Shown here piece after piece: positions 9,690-19,586 of a stretch of 64,000 bases of DNA. Source of the stretch: Deltaproteobacteria bacterium (GTDB lineage: Bacteria; Lernaellota; Lernaellaia; JACKCT01); the NCBI GenBank assembly GCA_027493875.1, contig JAOSJX010000001.1, positions 186,001 to 250,000 of the forward strand. Direction: 5' to 3'. The translations under genes and the position numbers were made by a program. Each line of letters opens with the position of its first letter. Position 1 is the first letter of the stretch. The notes below the pieces were generated by a model. It was not told the origin of the DNA. It worked only from the letters and a program-made list of their open reading frames with translations, and did no database searches.

Positions 9690-11060
9690 TCACCACGGCG
9701 TCATGACGCCGAGTTCCGCCGTCAGCGCGTGAATGAGTTCGCGGTAGGTGAAACGAAAGCCGGCGTCGAGCAGCCTGGCCGGACGGGCTTTGGTGGACGA
9801 GAGGAGGAGTTCCTCGGCCTGCGCTCCAAAGAGCGCCTTAACGGCGAAGGCCGGCGCCGGAAAATCCCCCGGCGGCCCAAGACGCCCCTGACGGTTTTCG
9901 CGAGATCGCGGTTTTGCACGGGATTCGGCGAGACGACGTTGACCGGTCCGCTGATATCACGAAAGAGACAATAGTGGATCGCTCCGATGAGGTCGTCGAG
10001 CGACACCCAACTCACCCATTGATCTCCGGAACCGATTTTTCCGCTGGCGCCGAATCGCGTCGACGAGACGATGCGCGGAAGCGCCGCGCCGAAGAAGGTC
10101 ATGACCACGCCGATGCGCAGATTGACCACGCGGATACCGGCCTCCGCCGCCGGCGCCGTCGCGTTTTCCCAGCCCACGCCGACACTCGGAAGAAAACCCT
10201 CGCCGGGGCCGCTGTCCTCGGTCATCTCTTCGCCGCCGCGGTCGCCGTAATAGCCGATCGCCGACGCGGCCAACAACGCCGGAGGCTTCTTCTCCAATCG
10301 CGCCAGCGTCTCCGCGAGAAAACGCGTGCCCTCGACGCGGCTGTCGCGGATGCGATGCCGTCGTTCGTCGGTCCACCGGCCCTCCCCCACGCTTTCTCCG
10401 GCGAGATGGATGACCGCGTCCAAGCCTTCCAGGCGCACGGCGTCGATTTCCCTTTTCGCGGGGTCCCAAAAACCTCGCCGTCGCCCCGCGGTTTCCCGCG
10501 CACCAAACGCACCACGTCGTGCCCGCCGCCGGTGAGGAAATGCGCGAGCTGCGTTCCGATGAGACCGGACGCGCCGGTGATCGCGATGCGCCGCGGGCCG
10601 AACCGATGGGCGTTCTTGTGGCGCATCACGTCGTGGCGCGTCCGCTCGTGACGAAACCGAAAAAGCCGCGTCAGTTCATCGGTGGCTCGTTTGGCTCCGA
10701 ACATGCGTCCGAGCCCGGAAAGTTCGAAGTCGATGTGATCCTCGAGCAGACAGAACCGCCGCGCTTCGAGTTTGAATTGGTGCGTGTGCGTCCAGGACTT
10801 GAAGGGGCCTTCGCGCTGCGTATCGACGAACTGTTCGCCGTCTTTTATTTCAACAATCTCCGCGGTCCACGGAGACGTGAGCGGTCCTTTTTTTCAAGAC
10901 CATTTCCCACGTCGAACCCACGTCGAGCGTCCCGCGCCGGACGAGCTGAAGATCGACCCACGCCGGAATCAGGCGTTCCGAACGCGCCGGGGCGCCCGTG
11001 CCACGCGAAGACGCGCTCGGGCCGCTCCTCGATGCCGCTGCGGTATTCAAAATTCGCCAC
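9690..11060 (-). CDS. SRPBCC domain fused to TIGR01777-type NAD(P)-dependent epimerase, frameshifted
   Basis: Two-domain protein of about 456 residues. The N-terminal 150 residues (MANFEYRSGIEERPERVFAWH) form an SRPBCC/polyketide-cyclase-like domain with the typical FKSWTHTHQF block. The rest is a TIGR01777/YfcH-type SDR with the nucleotide-binding ITGASGLIGTQLAHFL, AVIHLAGESV and SAIGYYGDRG. Both family segments are spread over different frames, with changes near 10978, 10888, 10470 and 9870. The last segment ends ELIHALTAELGVMTPW at 9690. This domain pairing is known in other bacteria; substrate and role are not established. It follows the DUF4340 gene with a 4-base gap and may belong to that operon. 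Confidence 0.72.
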
Positions 11061-11064
11061 GCTT

Positions 11065-12579
11065 TTATTCGCTCTTTTTCGCGTTCTCTTTTTCGGCTTT
11101 TTCGATCATCTGCTTCATCATTTGATTCTGCATGATTTTCTGCCGCTGCTGCTGCAGGAACTGTTCTCGGATACCCGGAGGTAGTTTGTCCAGCATGTCC
11201 GGCGAGAAATTGGCCGTTTGGCCTTGCGGTACGTTCGAGACCTTGAAGTCATCCAGGTTCTTAAGAACGCGATTGGCCGCGAATTTCGCCGCGAGATAAA
11301 CGTAACCGTCTCCGCCCTGCAGAAACACGTCGTCGTCCTTTTCGGCACCCACTTTGATCGTGCTTTCGATCCGTCGTCCATCGTCGCGGTCAGCAGGCCG
11401 CGCGGAGATGCGAGTCCCGACGCTCCGGGCGCCAGCTTTCCGACGTATTCCTTCGCTTCCAGACGCCCGGCGCTCCCGCGCCAGCGCGTCCACTTTTTTT
11501 GGGATCGAGCACGAAGCCCTCGGGAAGCGGCGTCGAGCTGCCGGCCACAACCCAATCGTTCCCCGTGCGCTCGAAAACGAGCTTCTCACCGCCGTTCGTC
11601 AATTCGAGTGTTTTCGCTTTTTCGGGCTCGAACGCCGCGACATGCAGATCGCGCAAGTCGGAAACGTATTTGAAAATTTGCTCGCGGTTATATTTTCGAA
11701 CAACGAAGACTTGATCGTTGCCGGGGCGTTTAACGTAGATTTGCGAATCGTCCTCGTTGGAGCCGCCAAGGCCCAGCGCGTATTCCTTGTTTTCGTCTCC
11801 GACGGACACCGTCACGGTCGCCGAAGGGGGATCGAGGCCGATCGCCGAAAGCTCTCCCGGATCGTCGTCGAAGTCCGCCGCGTTCAAGCTCGACATCCCC
11901 TGAACAATGCGGTCGACCTTCATGGAATCGAGCACGAAATCGGGCGGCAACGTGTCGGGCTTTGTTTCAAACACCCAGGCGCCCGCGTCGTTTTTAACGA
12001 ACGACACGGGTTCTCCTTCGCCGTGTTCCAGGACGAGCTTCTTGGCGTCGTCTTTTTCGAAGCGAATGATTTCGTGCTCGCGCCATTTCTTCGCATCGGT
12101 GTCGAGCGCCTGTCCGATTCTCCCGCGCGACGCGAAGACGCGCTTATCGCCGTCGACGCGGATGTAGTTCCCGCGCTTGTCCGCCGTTTCCTTGCCGACC
12201 AGCAGATCGAGCATCGTCGCGCCCGCGTGAACCGTCAGGCGCGTGGCTTGATCGTCCACTTCGTAGGTTTTATGCCGGTCCTCCAGCTTGGAGACCATCG
12301 CCCCGCGGACAACCCGGTCACGGCCTCGAGCGCCCGCTCGATTTTCTTGGAGGCGGCCGGTTTCCCGCCGGGTTGCATCGTCCAGCCGTCCCCCGCGCGC
12401 TCAAGAACGATATTTTCGCCCCCTTGGCGATTTCCGATTTTTTCAACCTGATCGGCTGTAAACGCCGGAAGATCGAGCGTCGGCCCGGTGCCCGACGACG
12501 GCACGACACGGGCCGCCAGGGCGAGCCCGGTCAGCGCGGCGAAGGCGGCCAACATGACGATCGTCTTTTTCCACAACAT
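11065..12579 (-). CDS. DUF4340-type protein of the Gld-like ABC cluster, frameshifted
   Basis: About 504 residues, N-terminal membrane anchor (MLWKKTIVMLAAFAALTGLALA) and a long exported part of repeated beta/alpha modules, for example FTADQVEKIG, WREHEIIRF and VDRIVQGMSSLNA. This layout and its place behind GldG match DUF4340, known mainly as a partner of Gld-like ABC systems; biochemical function is unknown. ATG 12579 lies behind GAGGAG. The frame changes at C-run 12301-12304, in the T-run near 11490, and near 11475 and 11385. The C-terminus is a Gln/Lys-rich helix (IREQFLQQQRQKIMQNQMM). Confidence 0.75.
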
Positions 12580-12608
12580 GGTCTTGCTCCTCGTTTCCGA
12601 ATTCCGTC

Positions 12609-14207
12609 TCAGCTTTTCTTGAGAATCGGATGGACGCCGCGCCGTTTGGAGCGCAGGCGCCACCGCCACCGCGCGACCCCAAAGGCGACAAAGGCAAGCG
12701 GCGGGAAGAACATGTTTCCGTATTTTATGGCGTCCTTCGCCACCTCGCTCTTGAGATCGAGCGGGCGGTTAATGATGCCGCGCGTTCGGATACTCATGAG
12801 GCGCTCATCCTGCGAGAGCCAGTCCACGAGGTTGGCGAAAAGCACGTAACCCAGCCGGTTGCGCAGCGCATCCGCCGCCCAGACCGACGAACCCGTCACG
12901 ACGAGGCGCGTCTCGGGACTTGTGGCCGCGCGCACTTCCGCCGCCGGCGTGCCGTCCGGTTTGTCGGGAATTTTCCGGCCCGCGAAATAGCTGTTGAACG
13001 TCCCTTCCAAGAGCACCACCAGATTCTGCGGCCCGACGTAATCGCCCTCTTCCGGTTGCGGCAGCATTTGCGGCTCGACGAGGAACGAATCGTCGTTCTT
13101 AAAAAGCCACGTCTTCGGCGAGCTGCGCGCGATCACGTCCGCGGTGACGCCCTCGCGGTCGAGCACGTCGATCGGGTGTGATGAACGGTAACGTCAGGTC
13201 GTGGAGATTTTTCACGAGCGGATTATCCGATGCCAGATCCTGGACGCGGATAAAGAGCGGAAAGCGCACGTACGACTGAAAGCGCACGTTGCCCTGCTGC
13301 TTCATCAGCGCCACCTGCTGGTTCATTTCATCGAGAACGAGGTCGGGCCGGATGCGCGCGCCGTACGTCTCGACAAGATCGGACAGCCCCGTGTCATTCG
13401 GCCGCCCGATGAACGTGGTCATGTCGATGTCGTTGCGGTCCACCAACAGCATCGCCTGCCCGCCGCGCATGATGAACTGGTCGATAGAGAACAGCTCCGC
13501 GTCGTTCAGGCGTTTCTTGGGGCCGGCGACCAAGAGAATATCGACGTTCTGAAGTGCCGGCTCGCCGGCGGAAAGCTCGACGTCGGCAACCTCGTATTTG
13601 TCTCCGAGGATCTGCGCCACCGTGGACAGCCCCGCGGCGGTGGACAACTCCCATGCCCGGTCAGCACGCCGACGCGCGTCCGCGACGAACGGGTGAGCGC
13701 GGCGATGCGCGAGGTGAGTTCGTATTCCAGGTCGTTCACGTCACGCAGGATCGGCAGCGTCTCGATTTTGTCGCCGTAGGCGAGCGCCACGCCCATGTAC
13801 ACGTTGACGACCTGAATCTGGTCCTTCTCGAATTTGTTGACTTCGACTTTGGGAATTTGCGCGGCGCGAACCTGAGCGAGAAGTTCGTCGCTCGGTTTAC
13901 CGTCCGCGCCCGGCTTTTCCGGATCGATGAATTCCACCGTCATCCGGCCGTGCGCGTAGTTGCGGTACTCGTCGAGTTTATCCCGTAAGAACTTCGCGTG
14001 GCCGTTGAACGGGGCGGGAAGGTTTTCGCTGAAATAAGCCTTGACGATGAGCTGGTCGTCCAGCTCCGAGACCAGTTCGCGGCTCGCGGGTGTCAGCGTG
14101 TACATGCGGTCTTCGGTAAGGTCCACGCGGCCATAAACCGTCGCGGCCAGCAGGTTGAGGGACACGAGGCATCCCGCCGCGGAGCCGAGATACAGCGTCC
14201 GGTTCAC
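12609..14207 (-). CDS. GldG-like ABC-associated extracytoplasmic protein, frameshifted
   Basis: About 533 residues. One N-terminal membrane helix (YLGSAAGCLVSLNLLAATVY), a large periplasmic part of the GldG/ABC_transp_aux type (DLTEDRMYTLTPASRELV, LTGHGELSTAAGL, LVAGPKKRLND), and a C-terminal membrane helix followed by a basic tail (WRWRLRSKRRG). GTG start at 14207 overlaps the permease stop (GTGA). Two indels are visible, at C-run 13650-13652 and G-run 13174-13176; correcting them gives a continuous protein. In gliding Bacteroidetes GldA/F/G are needed for motility, but homologous clusters occur in many non-gliders and their cargo is unknown. Confidence 0.82.
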
Positions 14208-14935
14208 ACGCCACGGGCGCGACCGGTCGCTCAGCCGCCCCCTGAAGCACCTGGACGCTCACGAACAGAAGAAACGCCATGATCGACAGCGAATACACGG
14301 CGTCGCGCGTGTCGAGCACGCCGCGGCTGATGTTGTCGAAATGCGAATTGACACCGATGTATTCGACCAGACTTTGAATCGCGAGCGGCATGAACGGCAG
14401 GAGAAAATCGAGAACCAGCAGGATCAGGCCGACGGTGAACGCCACGATGAGGCTGACGACCTGGTTGCGCGTAATCGTCGAGGCGAAGATGCCCAGCGCG
14501 ACGAAGGTCCCGCCCAAAAGAAAGAGCCCGAGATAACCGCCGATGACCGGCCCGACGTCGAGATCGCCGATGAACGAAATCGAGATCGGATAAAGCGTGG
14601 TGATGAGCAGGTAGACGCCGAGCAGCGCCCAACCGGCGAGAAATTTTACCCGCCACGACTTCCCATTCGCGCAGCGGCAACGTAAGCAGCGGTTCGATCG
14701 TCCCGGCTTTTTTCTCTTCCGCGAACTGTTTCATCGTGATCGCGGGACCGAACAGCAGAAACGACCAAGACGCGAACTGAAAGAACATCCGCAGATTGGC
14801 CTGCCCGCTCACGAAAAAGGTTTGGAAGAAGAAATAGCCCACTACGATCAACAACACCGTGACGACGAGGTAGGCGATCGGCGAGTTGAAGTAGGTTCGA
14901 AGTTCTTTTTTGAAAATCGTCTTAATGCGTCCCAT
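14204..14935 (-). CDS. ABC-2 type permease, GldF-like, frameshifted
   Basis: About 243 residues, six membrane segments. N-terminal cytoplasmic helix MGRIKTIFKKELRTYFNSP, then transmembrane segments. The block FAEEKKAGTIEPLLTLPL is typical of ABC-2 permeases in gliding-type and drug-export systems. The frame changes near 14645, after VVAGK. It changes again in the C-run 14238-14242, whose correction gives the natural C-terminus RPWRV with a stop overlapping the gldG-like start. That overlap independently supports the correction. Confidence 0.82.
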
Positions 14936-14950
14936 CGTGTGCCCCCGCCC

Positions 14951-15882
14951 CTACGACCGCGTGAGATGTGCGAACACGTCCTCGAGACGGACGCGTTCGC
15001 TGCGGAGTTCCGCGATTTTCCAGCCGCGCTCGACCACCGCGTCAAAAACGCGCTCGGCGTTGTCCAAACCGTCGGCGCCGACGCTCATCGAAAGCTCGAA
15101 GCTCTGCCACGCGCCGTCTTTTCCGGTCGCCCGGACTTTCGTGACGCCGGGGAACGACTTGAGCGCCGCGATGATGTCGCCGTCGCCGCGGACGGTAAGA
15201 AGCGTCAACGCCCCCTCGTTCTTCTGTTCCAGCGCACCGGGCGTATCGTCCGCGACGATTTTTCCTTTGTTGATAATCAGCACGCGCGAACAGACGGCCT
15301 CGACTTCCCGCGAGGTTGTGCGTGGAAAGGATGACCGTTTTTTCTTACCTATTTCGCGGATGAGATTGCGGATCTCACGATCTGGTTCGGATCGAGACCG
15401 CTGGTCGGCTCGTCGAGGATCAGAATCGGCGGATCGGACAACGCCGCCTGCGCCAACCCGACGCGTTGACGGTAGCCCTTCGAGAGTTCGCCGATATCCT
15501 TGAACGCCACATCCCGCAAGCTGTAGAGGTCGAGATTCCTATTGATGGCCGCGCTTCGCTTCGCGGTGTCCATCCCGCGCGCCTCGCCGACGAAATCGAG
15601 GTACTCGACCACCGTCATGTCCTCGTACAACGGATTGTTTTCCGGCAGGTAACCGATCTTGGCCTTGGCGTCCTCGGGCGCGGCCTCCAGAGGCCTGTTG
15701 TCGATTTCGATACTCCCGGCGTCCTTGCCGAGATAGCCGGTCAACATGCGCATCGTCGTGCTTTTGCCCGCGCCGTTCGGCCCGAGAAAACCGATGACCT
15801 CTCCGGCCGAAATCTCGAACGAAATGCCGTCCACCGCCTTCGTCGTCCCGTAGCTTTTCGATAGGTCCTGAACGCGAATCAT
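14951..15882 (-). CDS. ABC transporter ATP-binding protein, GldA-like, frameshifted
   Basis: ATPase for the adjacent permease, about 310 residues. Walker A GPNGAGKST, Q-loop region IGYLPENNPLYEDM, signature LSKGYRQRVGLAQA and Walker B ILILDEPTSGLD are in the first frame. Three single-base errors follow within 70 bases, near 15375, in the T-run 15338-15343 and at 15307-15309. Corrected, they give the H-loop region TVILSTHNLAEVEAV. The C-terminal domain (LIINKGKIVADD onward) is present. First gene of the cluster ATPase-permease-GldG-DUF4340. Confidence 0.87.
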
Positions 15883-16237
15883 GGTCTACCCTCGTTAAGT
15901 CTTTGCGTACGCCGCGGCGCCAAAGCGGGGACGCCGAACGGAAAAAACCGAAGAAAAACGCACCATTTGTTAAGGAAAAACGGATGAAAAATCAACGCCG
16001 CCGCCAAAAACCGCCGTGTGTCCTTGCTTTTTGCCGTGGATTATGTTAAGTAGTTGTAAGGATTAGGGTTTTTATATGCCCAGCCCGGTTCGACCTTTCT
16101 TGTAATATTCATACCTTGTGTGGACTGCCGGAACCGGGCGGTGTCGCCTACGGACCGGCGTTTCGCGCGCAACGCCTCCAGCATTTCGATGCTATTCTCC
16201 GCAAGGGCTGGGCCTAGCCGATTGGAGGACCACGCCC
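15883..16237. other. Divergent intergenic region between ABC cluster and kamA-like gene
   Basis: 355 bases without a gene. The left part is A-rich and holds a candidate minus-strand promoter. The right part contains several AT-rich stretches (around 16045-16110), any of which could serve the radical SAM gene, but no hexamer pair is convincing. No RNA gene seen. Confidence 0.5.
15967..15995 (-). promoter_or_regulatory. Candidate sigma-70 promoter of the ABC cluster
   Basis: On the minus strand TTGATT, 17 bases, TAACAA, ending about 85 bases before the ATPase start codon at 15882. The spacing is optimal, the hexamers partly match consensus. Inferred only. Confidence 0.4.
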
Positions 16238-17428
16238 ATGCAGATTCAGTTCCCGGAAAAAGGGGCCGCAGGGCCGCGGCCGGCCAAAATTCGCTACATC
16301 TCGAAAATCGATAAAATTCCGCAAATCCCTCCCGAGGACCGGGAAGCGCTCAGGGCGGTCGAACGCCGGTTCGCCTTTCGCATCACGGATTACTACCTGT
16401 CGCTGATCGACTGGACCGACCCGAAGGACCCGATCCGCCAACTCATCATCCCGCGCCGCGAAGAACTCTCGGGCTGGGGCGAGCTCGACGCGTCCAACGA
16501 AAAAGCCGTCACCGTCGCGCATGGGTGCCAGCACAAATATCCCGACACCGCCCTGCTGCTGTGCAACGAAGTTTGCGGCGCGTACTGCCGCTACTGCTTC
16601 CGCAAGCGCCTGTTCATGAACGGCAACGACGAAGCGACGCTCGACGTGTCCGAGGGTCTCCGCTACATCGCGGAGCATCCGGAAATCACGAACGTGCTGC
16701 TCACCGGCGGCGACCCGCTGCTGATGGCGCCGAAGAAGCTCCTCGAAATCGTCGCGCGCGTTCGGCGTATCCCGCATGTGAACATCATCCGCATCGGCAG
16801 CAAAATGCCCGCGTTCAATCCGTGGGTGATCCTCGACCACCCCGAACTGCTTGAAGGGCTTTCGCGCTGGTCCACGCCGGAAAAACGCGTCTACCTCATG
16901 ATGCATTTCGACCATCCGCGCGAATTGACCGAACCCGCGCTCGAAGCCATCGACCGCGTCGTGAAGGCCGGCATTATTCCCGTCAACCAATGCCCGATGA
17001 TCAAGGGCGTCAACGACAACGTCGACACGTTGGTGGAACTGTTCCGCAAGCTTTCCTTCGCCGGGTGCCCGCCCTATTACATTTTCCAAGGGCGGCCGAC
17101 GAAAGGGAACGAGCCCTATGAACTCCCTATTGTGCGCGGCTTCAAGCTCTTCGATCAGGCGCGCCGGCGCGTTTCGGGACTCGCCGCCCGGGCCCGGATG
17201 GCCATGAGCCATGAAAGCGGCAAGATCGAAATCCTCGGCGTGGACAACGACCACATCTATCTGCGCTATCACCGGGCCAAACGCCCCGAGAACCGTGGGC
17301 GCTTCATGATCTTCAAACGCAACGACCAGGCTTATTGGCTGGATCAATTGGAGCCGGCGGATACCGCGACCAGAACCGTTGCCCGGAAACCGGAGCGCAT
17401 GGAACGCTCCGTGAATTACTGGTCGTAG
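16238..17428 (+). CDS. KamA-family radical SAM protein without the PLP lysine
   Basis: 396 residues, ATG 16238 behind TTGGAGGAC; the longer reading from 16118 lacks a Shine-Dalgarno. The radical SAM cluster motif CGAYCRYC is at Cys113, Cys117 and Cys120, and GGDP at 157-160 is the SAM-binding block. The family resembles lysine 2,3-aminomutase throughout (NQCPMIKGVND, YYIFQGRP). The aminomutase sequence around the PLP-binding lysine (TPVSKG) aligns with LPIVRG, placing Arg300 at the Lys position. I infer a relative with a different, PLP-independent or unknown reaction. A bidirectional terminator follows the gene. Confidence 0.82.
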   Translation: MQIQFPEKGAAGPRPAKIRYISKIDKIPQIPPEDREALRAVERRFAFRITDYYLSLIDWTDPKDPIRQLIIPRREELSGWGELDASNEKAVTVAHGCQHKYPDTALLLCNEVCGAYCRYCFRKRLFMNGNDEATLDVSEGLRYIAEHPEITNVLLTGGDPLLMAPKKLLEIVARVRRIPHVNIIRIGSKMPAFNPWVILDHPELLEGLSRWSTPEKRVYLMMHFDHPRELTEPALEAIDRVVKAGIIPVNQCPMIKGVNDNVDTLVELFRKLSFAGCPPYYIFQGRPTKGNEPYELPIVRGFKLFDQARRRVSGLAARARMAMSHESGKIEILGVDNDHIYLRYHRAKRPENRGRFMIFKRNDQAYWLDQLEPADTATRTVARKPERMERSVNYWS

Positions 17429-17450
17429 TCGGCGCCGCGTCAGAATACGG

Positions 17451-17475
17451 AACGGCGCCGCGAAGCGCCGTTTTT
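17451..17475. terminator. Rho-independent terminator between converging genes
   Basis: AACGGCGC (17451-17458) pairs with GCGCCGTT (17465-17472) over a 6-base loop and is followed by T's, and by A-rich sequence on the other strand. It can serve the radical SAM gene and possibly the opposing VOC gene. Confidence 0.8.
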
Positions 17476-17842
17476 CTAATCTATCGCCCTCTTCGACGCC
17501 GAGTTCGTTGCCGTCTCGGTCCCAAAACGACGCGAATCGAGGACTGTTCTGTTCCTGATTGATCTCGCTGACGCGGATGCCCTTGTCTTTCAGAGCGGCC
17601 AACGCCGCTTCGATGTCTCTGACGTGAAAATACGCCATCGGCCAGTTGCCGATTTGTTTTTCCAACGATCCGCAGCCGTGTGGTCCGTGAAGATCAAGCC
17701 GGCATCCCATGCCCTCGTGGCGCAGCGACCCGTAATACGGCGTCACGAAATTTTCGACGAAACCAAGCTTTTCCTTATACCAATTCGCCGCTGCCACCAC
17801 GTCCGCAGAAAAGAACATCACGTGAGAAAATCGTTCGAACAT
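17476..17842 (-). CDS. VOC (glyoxalase/bleomycin resistance) superfamily protein
   Basis: Single-domain VOC protein starting MFERFSHVMFFSADV at 17842 behind GGAGG. The domain shows the typical WYKEKLGF, the metal-region segment LDLHGPHGCG, and a final ASFWDRDGNELGVEE. As sequenced, the frame then runs on across the whole antisense of the radical SAM gene. One base fewer in the GGG near 17487 gives a stop at 17476, where the family normally ends, right at the terminator. Function cannot be deduced; VOC proteins include lyases, dioxygenases and binding proteins. Confidence 0.75.
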
Positions 17843-17890
17843 CGGCTCCTCCGCGCCCAAGCCGTCACGTTGATAATGAATCCTCGTTAA

Positions 17891-17904
17891 TTGACCGGGA
17901 TCAA
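17891..17904. promoter_or_regulatory. Candidate FNR/DNR-type operator
   Basis: TTGACCGGGATCAA: half-sites TTGAC and ATCAA around four bases, one mismatch from a perfect inverted repeat. It lies 49 bases before the VOC start and 114 before the HDOD start. Two similar boxes lie in the respiratory island. Sequence-based inference. Confidence 0.45.
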
Positions 17905-18017
17905 GGATAGCGACAATTCACCTCTTATGAAAGTGGCGGATGACGATATACCGGAATGGCGGGATCTATGAACCGCCCGGTGTTTGAATGTGAAATCGGC
18001 CCTTGGAGATTACGGCG

Positions 18018-18944
18018 ATGACATCCACGGCGAAAAAGATACCCGAGAACGTAAAGGACTCGTTGAGGGAAGAGATTGCGCGCCGCATGAAGCGGGACGA
18101 CGCGGACATCCCCCTCCTCCCTGTGATCGCGGCGGAGGCGATGACGCTGCTGCGGAACCCGATGGTTGATTTCCGCGACGTGACGGCGTTGATCGAAAAG
18201 GACCAGCGGCTGGCCGGCCAACTCATCAAGATCGCCAACAGCCCGTTTTACCGCAGCCTCTATGAAGTTCGGGGCATCCGGCGCGCCGTCACCGTCATCG
18301 GGCTCCGCGGCGTCACGGAGCTGATCGCGTCGCTGGCGATCGGGCAGAAGATTTTCGCCAACAAGATGTTCGAGGAAAAGGTCAAAGGCCTGTGGGAACA
18401 TTCCATCGGCTGCGCGTTTCTCGCCCAGGAAATCGGCGGGATGCGCAGCGACAACGCCCAGGACGCGTTCCTGGTCGGCCTCCTCCATGATATCGGCAAA
18501 CCGCTCGTTCTCAATATTATCGCGGGGCGGATGAAGCGGCGTCCGGAAGAATATCCCGCGGGCCCGGAAATGGAAGCGGTCGCCGATGAATTGATGGACG
18601 AGTTTCACGTCGCGGCGGGACGCTCGTTGGGGGAGCATTGGCGCTTTCCGGATAACATCATGCACGCCATCCGCTATCATCATAACCCGCTCAAAGAAGA
18701 TATTCCGTTCGGTCCGGCGCTGCTCGCCGGCGTGGTGGATCTCTACGCGCACAAGTTCGGCCTCGGCGTCGAGCCGCGCGATACGGATTGCTCCAGCCAC
18801 CCGTGGGTCAGCGCGTTCGAATTCTCCGCCGGGGAACTCCGCGAGATCGAATCGAGCCTCTGCGGCAACGCGCGCATGATCGCCATGAACACGCTGAACG
18901 CGACGGTCGAGGAGACGCCGGAGGCCGCGGCCGCCGGCGCATAA
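18018..18944 (+). CDS. HDOD domain protein
   Basis: 308 residues from ATG 18018, with GGAG nine bases upstream; an ATG at 18003 sits in front of that site and is less likely. HDOD is a degenerate HD-type signalling domain. Blocks here are LPVIAAEAMTLLRNP, KIANSPFYR, AVTVIGLRGVTELIASLAI and LVGLLHDIGKPLVLN, the last retaining an HD pair. Such proteins act in bacterial signal transduction, often with c-di-GMP or motility systems; no partner domain is present. An FNR-like box lies upstream. Confidence 0.88.
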   Translation: MTSTAKKIPENVKDSLREEIARRMKRDDADIPLLPVIAAEAMTLLRNPMVDFRDVTALIEKDQRLAGQLIKIANSPFYRSLYEVRGIRRAVTVIGLRGVTELIASLAIGQKIFANKMFEEKVKGLWEHSIGCAFLAQEIGGMRSDNAQDAFLVGLLHDIGKPLVLNIIAGRMKRRPEEYPAGPEMEAVADELMDEFHVAAGRSLGEHWRFPDNIMHAIRYHHNPLKEDIPFGPALLAGVVDLYAHKFGLGVEPRDTDCSSHPWVSAFEFSAGELREIESSLCGNARMIAMNTLNATVEETPEAAAAGA

Positions 18945-19002
18945 AATAGGACCGTTCCCTCCGCCGCGTGCGATCGGCCGTGATTCCGACTAACATAGAC
19001 GC

Positions 19003-19586
19003 TTGGCAACCGATCACCGCGAAATATGGGCGGGCGTGCTCGTCGGCGGACGAAGCCGGCGCATGGGCCGCCCAAAGCACCTGCTTGAGCACGAGGGCCT
19101 GACCTTCATCGAGCGCGTTGTGCGGGCTGTGGAAGGCTTTGCCGAAGGCGTGGCCGTCCTGGGCACCGGCGATCTGCCTTCGAGCCCGCGTGGCCTGACG
19201 CGTCTTCAAGACGCCCCGAAGGTTCGCGGTCCTCTGGCGGGGATTCTCGCGGCCATGCGCTTCAAACCGGACGCGGCCTGGATCGTCGCCGCGTGCGATA
19301 TGCCGCTCGTTAGCGAATCAGCCGTCCGTTGGTTACTCGAACAACGGGACGCCGGCGTCGCGGCGATCATGCCGGCCGTTTCGGATCGCGGCGTGGAACC
19401 GCTCCTTGCGATTTACGAGCCGCCCGCCCGGGCGTTGATCGAGGAACTTGCCGCGCGCGGCGAAAATGCCCTCGCCTTCTGGCAGAGTACGCCACCGTCC
19501 GCACACCGACACCTCCACCGGATCTTGCGGATTGCTGGCGCAACATCAATGGGCCGGAAGACTTGCGCGCGATCGTTTCGCCCTGA
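19003..19586 (+). CDS. mobA: Molybdenum cofactor guanylyltransferase, frameshifted
   Basis: Attaches GMP to molybdopterin to make the MGD cofactor required by DMSO-reductase-family enzymes. The nucleotide-binding signature LVGGRSRRMGRPK is at residues 13-25, with VRGPLAGILAAM and AACDMPLV further on. Near 19480 the frame shifts; the alternative frame gives FLAEYATVRTPTPPPDLADC and the usual C-terminal block NINGPEDL, ending at 19586. Start TTG at 19003 is uncertain. It faces the molybdoenzyme operon and overlaps the 3' end of the NnrS-like gene by about 40 bases. It would serve the alpha subunit at 24-27.6 kb. Confidence 0.88.

Noticed and set aside
15307-15377. Programmed frameshifting in the ABC ATPase gene
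   Set aside because: Three changes in 70 bases and similar events in over twenty unrelated genes fit sequencing errors far better.
16214-17475. Minus-strand frame of over 400 codons extending the VOC gene
   Set aside because: It is antisense to the radical SAM gene; the VOC family ends at about 17476, next to a terminator, and the extension is Arg/Ala/Val-rich shadow sequence.
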